Assembly (NCBI GenBank): GCA_021234535.1 | Contig: CM037843.1 | Span: forward strand, 42,177,200-42,241,199 | From: Stichopus chloronotus | Lineage: Eukaryota > Echinodermata > Holothuroidea > Aspidochirotida > Stichopodidae | Direction: 5' to 3' | Length of the DNA: 64,000 nucleotides | Part shown: positions 25,201-37,200 of the stretch, one piece after another | Layout: the number at the start of each line of letters is the position of its first letter | Numbering within the stretch: the first letter of the stretch is position 1 | Notes under the pieces: generated by a model | The model's database searches: none | What the model was told of the DNA's origin: nothing | Seen by the model: the letters and a program-made list of their open reading frames with translations, nothing else | Program-made: the position numbers and the translations under genes

Positions 25201-28200
25201 AAGCTGTGTCTATAATAATCTGACCATGTGAAAAAAATACCAACTTTGATCCAAGTTCATAAGTTGGTAGTCACCTAACAAGAAGTTGTAACATGTAAGC
25301 CACAAGGCTCTGCCACACTTGTGTGGTCGCTTAGCATCGTAAAATAACTGCACTGCAAGACATGACTTATTATAATGTCCCAATTTAATAGTTAGAAAGA
25401 TGTCTCTTACCTGATGCTACAAAAGTTGAAACTCATCTGTTCATCCAACTGATTCAATTTCATCTAAGCTTTGCGATGTAATTGTGAATCCATATTTTCT
25501 CTGTTCTTACCATTTTGTTTTCAGTGAAAAAGAAACCACTGCAGCAATAATGGCATGTGTGGGTGTTTGTTATGCCTAAATTGTGCATGCAATATCTCAA
25601 GGGAGGAGTGACGGAACTATTCATACTTGATGTGTGGATGGGGCCATATTAAGAGAAACAACCCTATTTCTTGGTGTTAGGCCAAAGGTCATCTGGGCTC
25701 ACCAGATGTCAAATACTAAAAATCTTGTATGCACAATATCTCATGTGTAGAATGATGACTACTTATCTTTCTTTTTATGTAGATTGCCCATATAAAGAGA
25801 AATAACCCTATTTTGGGGTGAAGGTCAAAAGTCATCTGAGGTCACCAGAAGTCAAACATAAAAATCCTTGTGCACCCATAAATATCTCAGGTTACTAGTG
25901 ATGGATACTGTTCATACTTGATATTTGCGTTGATCATTTTTAGAGGAAGAAGACATTTCGTATTTTAGTAAAGGTCAAACATCGTCCTGGGTCATCAGAG
26001 TCCAAAGGCTGAAAATCTTGTATCCAATATAACTCAAGATGGGAAACCATGATAACTCTTCAAGGTTGTGTGTATGTATTCCATACTGAGCAGATGAACC
26101 ACATTTTTTTTGGGTGGAGGTCAAAGGTCACCAGAACCCAAATGGTGGAAGCCTTGTAACCAGTATTTCTAAAAGGACAATAGTGATGTTGATAGTTCTT
26201 ATATTAGGCATGTATGTCGTCCATATTGAACCCCATTGTTGCTGCTGGAGACCAAAGATCATATGATGTCTCCATAGGTCAACCACTAGAAATCTTGTAA
26301 CCGTGATCCTAAGATAGGAATTTTGGATCCTTTTCATATTAGGGTATGTTGATGATTTGCCATAGTAAGTGAATGAGTCCTCCTATTTCTGGTGGTGTCA
26401 TCTCAGTTTAAAAACTGAAAATTGTCTGAACACCATACCTCAAGATAGGAAGGATGGATAATTTTTGTATGTGGTTTGTTGGATGTTCCTCTTTAGGAGA
26501 TGGATTTCATTGATTCCGGCAATGAAGGGCAATTGTTTTACGTCACTAAGTGACCACACAAGTGTGGAGAAGGCCTGCAGCTTATATATAACAACTTCAC
26601 GTTGGGTAACAACCAACTGAACAGTTAGATAAGATTTGGTATTGATTTTCACAAGGTCTTTTTCGGTGAGGTGAAAGGCTATCTGAGGTCACTAGGGACT
26701 AAGGGAGAATACGCAGTGGTGACATGCATCTTTCATAACCTGTTTGTACTTTCTTCTAAATCTTGTACAAGTAAGTATATCTCTTCAAAAGGTTTGCAAT
26801 GCAAAAAATCATCTACAAATGGCAAATTTAGTCCGAAAGTACCCCAGTAGTGTTTATTTCTCAGTGATAATATTCATGAGTATGTATTTTATGCTTGTGC
26901 CTAGCTTTTAACATGGAATGTTGTTTGGTTGAAGGTCACCAATGTTTACCCATAGAGTTAAGAAAAATTGTTTCATTTTCAAATTTATTTTACATATGTT
27001 TTTCAAAGTACAATCAAATAATGCAGCTATATATAAAACTATATGAAGAGCACTAGATTAACAGAGGAAACTGTATCATTGCTAGTGACCATATAGAAAA
27101 TAGAAATTAACCCCCCCCCCATAAAAAAATGCAACAATTCAACAGAGAAAAAAAAACAGAACAAGGTACAGTGATAGGCACTAAAAATGTTTATGAAGTC
27201 AAGTAATAATAGTCTTTGGGAACTTCTTCCTTAATTTTCCTTCTAAAAGACTGATAGCAGATTTAACAGATTTAGGTAGTGACTGCCATAGATTGTAGCA
27301 GATAATGTTGAGAAGCTATTTTCCCTGGTGTATGTTATAATGAGTTACCCTACATAAATTGCTGTTAAGAGTATTGATGGAATAATTACAGGCAGTAGAG
27401 TGGCAAACAGCTTCAGAGATCGCATTTGGTGACTTATTATTACAATAATTGTACACAAAACATCTGGTATAGAAGATATGTATGTGCTTTATCATAAGTA
27501 AATTATCATCTCTGCGTGTTGGTTTGTTTGCAAGTTCTTTAATTAGTCTGTTTTAAAGGACTTGAAGAGGTCTTAGATACGACACTCTAACTGTACTGTA
27601 AATTTTAATAGCATATTTTAGCTTAGGATAAACAAAAGAATAATGAATTTTATTGGCAATGGCTTCAGACAGAATGTCTTTTAGATACCGATACATTTAA
27701 CATTTACCGATACATGTTAGTCCTAGAATTTGCATATTGTAAAACCATCAAAAATAAAACCATCATAACAAAAATTGACTGATATCTTTCTCATGGAATA
27801 CAGTGTAGTTAGTTTTTCCTCGGTGTAGTGTTAGTTTATTACAATCAAACCAATTGTTTAGTTGCCTTAGGGTCTGTATAGCCTTAGAGATTAACTGGTT
27901 ACAGTCATTATCAAACAGGAAAACATTAGTCTCATCTGTAAAAAGACGAGTAGAAATATTGGGAATTGCATTGCGAATGTCCTTGACATAAATGAGGAAC
28001 AGCAGCAGTCTGAGGATGGATCCTCAGGGCACACCGGTAGTAACACATTTCAGCAATTACACATTGTCTTCTGTGTGTAAATGTAGTGATATCATAAGCT
28101 GTTCCACAATATAGTGATGTAACTTCTTTGAGAGAATGGAGTGATCAACCATATCAAAGGCTTTCACAAGGTTAAGATTTAAAGGGGAACTCCAGTTAAG

Positions 28201-31200
28201 GAACATGTCTTCTGATTTATTTAAGCCATTTCAAACCATTTTCATTCATACTTTTGACGTTTTGAAGTGAACTTCTAATGGGCAACATGGTATATTCAAA
28301 CTTCCAGCCCCACATAGTTTCTAACACTATGCTTGTATATGAAGGGCGCGGCCATTATGATGTAATTGACTGTGATCTCTGTGGCTTGTGACGTGACAAG
28401 TGATACTAACAGTTTCTAACAAAGCTGGTGTTGTTGATTGACCTCTAAATCCAAACTGAAAATCATAAAAAAATATGTGTTGGAGGAAGAAATGGCTAGC
28501 AGACTTGATAACCTTCCTTGATGCCATCCAGATTTGGAGCTTTGTTAGATTTAAGTGCATTTACACACTTGAAAATTTCAACTGCAGAAACATGTGATAT
28601 GAAAATTCTTCCAGGAGCAGACTTTCCCAAGTATTTTAATAGGTCTACTAAAAGGTGATAGATTTCGGCAATGGAAGAAAAGTATTTGTTGAGATCATTA
28701 GCAACACAATGGTTGTCTGAGTATGTAACACCATCGTAAGAAACAGGAGTTATATGACAAAACTGAGACTTCTTTTTACCTTTGACAAGAGTGTTTATGA
28801 CAGACCATAATTATCTTTTTCAAAGATGTTTGCTTACTTGTCGAAATACTTTTATAATATGAAGATTGAGCTGACCTGATGATTCATTGCAAGATATAGC
28901 GATATGAAGAAAGCTCGGCCTTGAGTACTTTAGAGGGCTTCTTTGAGTGCTTGTGACCGAGAGTAATATTCTTAGTTGAAATAGATTTCTTTACGCCAAG
29001 CATTTTCCAAGGCTTGTCGTGGAATTTCTTTGTAGACATTAATTCCCACAAGAGGGAAAGTGATTGTTGTTTCAATATTGTATAGAATCAATCAGGTTAT
29101 TATATGCAATATTGGCATCAGTAATGTTAAAAATAGATGACATATCAAGAGATTCAATTGACTCAGCAAAATTGTTAAATTTATTGTAGAATCTTGTAGA
29201 GGTCTGTTAGTTAATCTTGTAGAAGTCTCTCTACTTTGATATTTCAAAAGCCTTCAAATTACACCAAAACTTGGAAGAGGGGTCACTCAAGTCGGTTAAA
29301 TAAGTTCCCAGGGAAAATATCGTCGAATAATTTGATAGGGAGTCTAACAAAGGTATTATCAATGAGGGTACCATTTGACGGGATAACACTAGTCGGTAAA
29401 GTAATAGTAGGAATGAAATCATTGCACAACAATAGCCTTGTATACTCATCACAGACTGCATTGGTTTCTACATGGATTAAATTAATCCATATCCATTAAA
29501 TCAAATAAATTAATATTAAAATAACATATCAAAATCATCTCCAATGTTACCAACATGTTGTATGAAAGAGGAGTTCAAAGTATCTTCAGATGAATAAAAA
29601 AAGTGTTTGATGTTATCCTTTGGGTTGTTGTAATATGTGGCAACACAACAAATGTTATCACTAAAGCTTAAACCTATCCATATATCTTCAACTTGGCATT
29701 GTTAACAAGAACAATTCATATCAGAAGGTATTATATGTTTCAAGTAAATTTTAATGAGAATGGTTCTGTGGAAGATACCGACCCCACCTTATCGGGATGG
29801 TGATGAAACAAATTCAAGGTTTTAATCTGCCAGTATGCTACTCAAGTAGGTTTCATCACCATGACCTATTACAGATAAAAAGTAGGACATCAGATTTTAG
29901 CATAATAGAATTGAGATAAGCTTTAAGATTGAGATAATTCTGAGGAGGGCTTCTTAACTTTAGATGAAAAATTGACACATGAACATTTTTTGTCTCTGAC
30001 TGAATCTTTAAATTCAGACTCATCGTAATAATTGCTTGAAACAGTGTTAGAAACAAAGTTTTCATTGACAGCTCTGTCAAGGTAATCTTCAAGGAATCTG
30101 TCATTATAAAGGTGATCATTAGAATCACTGAATAGGTCATGAAGTTGACTATCCATAAGATCATAAAATAACAAAAGTATACATTTTTTCTTAAAAAGAA
30201 CTCCATGCAAGTTATTAGAAAGAGAAAATGACTTAAAAAACACAAAGGAAGAAAGTGGGTAAACTACCAAACTTGGTCAGTCAGAGATGAAGTAGTTTGA
30301 GGGCAAAAAGGCTTCATACAATTTTTGTGTGACTCAGGATATCCATGTCTGGTACTAAAAATGGGTTAGATTGTTGGTACCCTTCATCCATTTGTGATAT
30401 TCTGAGTCATTGTTAGTTCCAAGTACCATGATTTTGCCTTCTATGGACCAAGCACTTTTTACTAGATTATGGGCTTTAGCTTTTTGAAGAAGATCGTGAT
30501 TTTGCATTGTCAGGTCCTCACGTATTACAATTCCATTTCAATTTAGTCAACTTCTCTCTTTGATTACACTGGACCGAGCTTGGTATGATGTCAACCTAAC
30601 TATAATTGAGCGTGTGTTGTTATTTACCAAATCGCCAATACAGGGGGACAGGTCGATGTCACTGAATGAGAGGTTTGGGTGAAGACGTGAAGAGACAAGA
30701 TCCATGATGAGGGTGTAACTGTTTTCACTTTGGTGTTCAGGAATACCGTGTATCTGTAATTAGCTGTGATGGGAAATCGTTCCATATCGTCCATTTTAAG
30801 TTCCGTATTGCCGTACGCATTGCGGAAATGATCATGTTTTGCTTTGATTGACTCTGTGTCTTTGCAAAATCAATCAATGTTGCATTCAAGGTCATGGATG
30901 TGACCCTGATTTTCTTCAATTTGTGTTAAAATTGGTGATAACTTTGTCTCAAGGGCTTTTTCAACAGAGTACTGAAGAATTTTCTGAATTTTCACTGCTC
31001 TTTAGGACTTGCCCCAAGATGCGGGACACAAGATGAGGGTTCAATGGATTGACTTCTGGTTCAACTTGTAGTAGAGTAGACATAATTCTTGTTGTTTGAC
31101 AGAGTGTTACTAGTTTGCAGAGATTTCATTAAAAGATCGAAGTAGAGTCCTTGTTGTTAGGTGTCTATGTCACAGTGTTACCAGAGTTGCAGCCAAAGTT

Positions 31201-34200
31201 GGACTGACCTTGAGATGTAGTGGACAGTCTGTTGTTGAGGGTCATGGTGAGAGGTTACATTAGGGTGTTACTGTAGGATGCTCTTTGGAGGAGGCAAAAG
31301 GCAAAGAGTACACAACTGTTCAGAGCAAGATGAAAATTAGCCTCAAGTATCAGCAATGCTTGGTGTCACCACAGTGGTTAGACTCTCATAGCAGCTTTGT
31401 CTAGAAATTACCCTTAATTAAAGGTGAATTACATCATGATCATCAAACAAATCAAGATCAGTAACAAGTACTCTGCACACAGTAATGTATGTTTTAGAAA
31501 AAAATTAGTTCATATATTCATGTTTTTTTTTCTGCCTTCTGGTACTTTCTGACTGAATTTTTCATTTTTTAAAACAAATCTGTTGAAGAGGTACAGTATA
31601 CTTGTACAAGTTTTAAAGAAAATAGAGCAAGAAGTATCCTTCTTTAATCTCTTAGGGCTCCACTGCTGCAGGAAAACAACCTGTCTTTCCCATACAATAG
31701 CGGTGTGGAACATTTAACCTACAAGAGTTATTTCTGGTCAACACCCATTCTAAATGTTGTGTATTGATGAATTCATCAAAACCTCAATGCATTTTTGCCT
31801 TCTGGTGTAAAAGAAAAGTTGCCTGTTTGCTTCAAACAAGGTTGGTAATTCCATGTTCAAGACAATGGCTCAGATCAAATTCAAATATCAGGTGAAAGCT
31901 GTTATTACATTGCTGAGTCAGCAGGGTAGCTGCCACTTGGCCTGTATTTTGCTGTTGTTATGTTTGATTTAGCAATGATGGTAAGCTATGACAAACTTCA
32001 CAAGAGTTTGTAGAACATGAATTTTCTGCAAGTCTTAGTAAACAGGTTGTTCAAGCAATTGATTGCAAGTGAACGTGTGAATAGAAAGTCTTGACCTCCC
32101 ATACTTAACAGGAAATATTGCAATCTCCTGTCATGTTGCTAAGCAGTTTTATATAAATGTCTATGGGATGTAGTCATGGCTGTATCACACAGCAACCTGG
32201 AGTGTATGACATCTGAAAAGAACCTGTGAGCATCCCTTCTTAATTGTGTTACATAGCTACTGATTGGGATTAATCTGTCATAAGTGTTCCACCAATCTGA
32301 AGTTAAAGTTTTCTCCTTCCCTCAAAGTAACTGTCTCATGTCACTGAACAGAGTTAGGATGCATGTTGCTGTGAGTTCATTGAATCAAAGAATGAAAGGA
32401 ACTTCAACCAGTGATATTTAAGGCTGCTGTCTTGATTAATTCTGAGAAATAACAGAGTACCCTAAGAAGTAGGCCAATCCACAGTTAAGGTCTGCACAGC
32501 TTTTCCACTCAAATATTGGATGTGATAGGTTTCCCCTTCCAGTATTCCTCTTAAAGAAACATGACTCGGCTTGAAAGCGTGAGAGCATGGCTAGAAGTGA
32601 ACAACAATGATTCCAACGTAGCGTTTTCTCATTTCCCTTACAGGGTCTGTCAATCCCGTTTTACCTCAAACGAATGACAATCAATTTGGCTGGAATAAGA
32701 CAAGCTGACAAATTGTTCCAGACAGGTATGACATTCCATATTGTATGGGTATTAAATACTACAAAGGCATTTAATATGGAGTGAAATGGATCAGAGTGTA
32801 AGCTTTCACGGTATTCAAACAAAGGACAACCAGTATAATCAGACACTTAGTGATCATACTTCGATTTCAACAGGTTTTTTCACCTAAACACTTCACATTC
32901 ATATGGGTTGACATAGACTATAACTGAGAGGCCTGAGGACAGTATATGAGTGCAACTCTAACCACTCAAACTTTGTATCTCTTCAATTTGCAATGTTTTT
33001 ATTTTTTTTCAATGCAATGATCAAACCAAATAGAAATCAGTTATGACCGGTTTCGGTTATGTAACTGATTCACTGTGAAAGCTTATCAAAATGAACATTA
33101 TTCTTTGCAATATTTATGCAGTCTTGGCTTATTTGTAGAAGTAAAGTTTTCTGTTTACGTAATGTGGGGTTTGCTTATGCATTATAGAATGACGTTTTAT
33201 TTTTAATTGATCACTTGTGAAATTTAAGATTACATCTCTTACCCTATTGAACATTTCTTTTAAGATGGTCAAGATTACAAAAAAATGCAAAGGATATTCA
33301 TGCAATTGTGTTTGTGTGACATCACAAATTCCACCTTATGCTTTGTTCCATTTTGAAACGAAATTTCTTAAAAAAAATTGTAAGTTTGAATAGAAGCATG
33401 CTACTGAGATATGGCTTTTACCAATAAGGAGAGAAAAGTATTCATAATTTTTACGAAATTTTAATTTCATTCAGTGGCCGATCTCTTTTATTGTCAAAGA
33501 ATTCATTCAGATGTGTTGTCTAGCATATATACTAACAAATATTTTATGAACTTCTCAACTACATATAAACTTGTAACTCGCTGGGAAGCTACCTCCTCTC
33601 TGTCCACCCACCCCCTCCACCACATCCTGAGTCTCAAAAACTACAGCATTTAGATCATTTCTTCCTTTTTTTCAAGGAGAGTAACTTTCATGTGACAAAA
33701 GATCTTGTATGGTAACTGGTATGTCAATGTTTACTTGGAACATTTAATATTACTAATGATAAGTATGTAATATAACACCAAATGACGGAGAGGACCCCAG
33801 TAACCCTGTAAAAAGATGAAAACTAAAGGCAAAATAAATGGTAAGAAGGACTAGTTACAATAACATGTGGAAATACTGTAGAAAGGCCTTAAAGAAGCAC
33901 TGTACGGAGACAAAGCAGCATTGTATAAAAGAATAAAGCAACAGAGGATATGAATATTAAAACTACATAAAAAAGAAAGCAAAATACAATCCGAAAATGT
34001 TTGACTATTTTAGTCTGCACTCATATGGGAAACAATCTTGAGGCTTCTTATAGCCATTGGCAGGGGGGTTGGATTACATGGAATCAAGCAAAGGAGACAA
34101 GTTGGACAAAGAAGTGGATGAAGATTTAATAAATTTGAAATGGGATGGAAAAAAAAACAGTAATTGATCGGGGAATTGCAGGAAGAAAAGGCATGGGAAG

Positions 34201-37200
34201 GTAATTAAAGTAATAAAGTGAGGTGATAAAATTTCATACTACTTTGCATATTGCACTTTTCAATAGTTCATCTAAATGTGGACCTACTAGGGTTATAATA
34301 TGAGCCTACAGAGTAAAGAATAATCATGTTTGCAATCAACAGAAAAGCTCAACTGAATATATGTATTTTTTTTTGTAACAGCTGCATTGATAAAACCTCC
34401 AGAAGCTCTAGAGCTTGGGTTAGTTGATGAGGTTGTCCCAATGGATGAAGTCATGACAGCGTCGAAGAAGCAGGTGGCTAAACTTTTAGAAATACCAGGT
34501 AAACTAATATCTTGCTGTAAACCGAGACAGAAAATACTAGCATTTTCATCAGTTCCTAAAATCAGAACAGTGTCATTTCTGACTTGTACCTGTCAAGTTA
34601 CCCAGGTACTCCAACGAAACGCTGAGATCTGTAGTGTAACCCAGAAGTGGCATAGAAGAAATTGATGTCGGACAGCTCTTAACTAACATTGGGCCCAGGT
34701 GGGCAGATTCTGTCACCATGTGACACATTATCTGTGTTTTTAAATTTTTTAGAGTTGGATGAATTTATGGAGACGTCATATGAAGTATATGATGAAATTA
34801 TTTTTGTTTGAAACCAAACATTATGTTTATTACTTCACAGTATCTTTAAAGGAACATTTATAATATCAGATTTGACAGAAAATATCTGATATTGACCTAC
34901 AATTTGTGTTTTCAATTTATGAAGGTATCAGGTAGAAATTTTTGAAACCAAGAATTAAATGTCAGGTGTGTACTCATGTTACCTGTGGAAATACTACTTC
35001 ATATGAAGACTATTGTATACTTTACTTTGTAGGATATGTTGTACTTAATGAAAGTAATTGGCATTGCTCTCAAATCAACATTGATTGGCAGATAACACAT
35101 CATGCTAGGTAGGTAGCAGAAAGCTGAAAGAAATACATGTACAGTTCTGACATGTGTACATGTTCAATGTTGTTTCTTTGTACCTCTTTAGTCTAACCTT
35201 CACATTCCATTGATGTTAATAAAGTTGTGGGATTAATTTAGCATTCGCAGATTTTACCTTGTTGAATTAAAATGTGCTGTATGTTGATAAATCCTAACTG
35301 CATAACTGCAGTACTTATTAGCAGAACACTTTTTCTTAAAAAGAAGTAAGTATATAATGGAAGACATACCATAATCAAATGCACCACATAGTAGCAATAC
35401 CTATGCAACACCTATCGTCACTACTGTTTTATGAGAAAACTGAATTTGGACTGGAAACAACTAAACTGTCTAAAGTCTTTTTTTGTTTGTAGTTTTCATT
35501 TGTGATGGACCTAATGTGTTTTTATTCAATTTTCTGATTTGTTGTCTACTTGTGAAAATATTCTGACAAAGTATGCCACATAGTAGCAACACTTTTACAG
35601 AAGCCATTACATATGAAAAGAGCTGTCAGGTTGGACTGACAACATCAACCAAACCACTTTTGGTTTTGATGGTAATCATAACCCTTGTAATCATGCATAG
35701 TTTGTGTGTGTATGTCCATGACACCCTACCCTCTATCTCAAGAAGGGAATCTTGGACAGTTCTCGTATTTGGTATGTAGGTTTGCCACATAAAAGTTGAT
35801 GAACCATGCTGCTTTGGTGGAGGTCAAAGGTCATTTGGGGTCACCAGGGTGTCATCTTTAAGCTAATTGTCTTACATGGTCATAGAAAATTTGTTCAAAT
35901 TGATGAGAGTAGACTTTTATTTAGTACTTCTAGGTTCCAGGCTCTAAGAACAGACCCCTAATATTACTTTTTGTCAGAAGGATACAAAATGTGCAGAAAA
36001 TTGCATTTTTCACCAAGTTTATTGCAAAAACCTCATAAGTCCATTTTTGATATCATGTGATTAATAAACTGGTGATTTCTTTAACTTGTTGGGAAGGAAA
36101 TATTTCTGTCAGAAAGTGTTGCACTTTAAAAAAATCACAAGTATCATGGAGGTGTAATCCTCTATGTAGGGAGGTGGGGAAATTTTGCCCTGCCTGTCAT
36201 AGAAAAAAATAAACGTTTGTTCGTGCACAGAAATGAGATAAATTCTTAAAATATATGTTCTGACTAACTCCTGTGAGTCATCTCAACTTAATATAAAGAA
36301 AGAAAACAAGCTCTGTATTTTTTAGATTTGTAGATAATTTACACAAATTATTGTCCCGCTGGTGAGAAATGTCATGCCTGTCGCAGATGTCTTGCCTTTA
36401 ACAATTGTATATATGGATGCAGCTGTCTTGAGTTAAGGTCAGAATTGGGTCTATCCATATTTAATTTGCTCATTATTAGCTCAACCCACGAAGTGTGGGT
36501 AGAGCTTATGTGGTACTGTAGAGGGAGAAAATGTCTGTCTGTCCGTTCAAAAGCCTACTTCTTCTGCAGTTACTGGTGGATTTTTCTGAAATTTGCAGTG
36601 AAGGTGCAACATTGAGATGGCAATACAAGTTGTTCCTAATTAAATGATAGGACAAAGGGAAGCCATAATTTTTTGGCTATTTTTTATCATTTTTCCTTGT
36701 CCTTTAGATACTTTTTGAAGTCTCACTCCCTTGACTTGTGTGGTTATATTATGTGGTAGTGAGTTGAAGTGAGCTTTATCTGGAGGGGCATGCTCACCAC
36801 CTTAAATGAATAGCCTCAAGCTAGAGCTTGTGTAAGACAGTTTTCAGTAACTTTGTTTGGACTGTTATTCTTGGGCATTACTTGTACTCCCTGTAGCATC
36901 CAGTGTCCACTGTGTACACAACTAATGTACCATGATGGCAAAGTTCCCAGACAGCTAATTTTAGAATCTGTTACATAGCCCTCCTTGCTGATTGTGTGGA
37001 CATTGCATACAGAGGGGTTATTGTTCTTCACCAATTGTTTCCCTTGTCTAGCTGGAATGGTTATCTGAGAATGTTAAGGAGTTGAGGTTTGGTCTTGGCT
37101 CGGTCAAGGCCCTGCACCAGTGGCATGACCAGACTTTTTATTAAAGGGGGGGGGACAAGTGATTATGGCACTTTCTAAGTGTAGTGTAGCATACCGCTAA

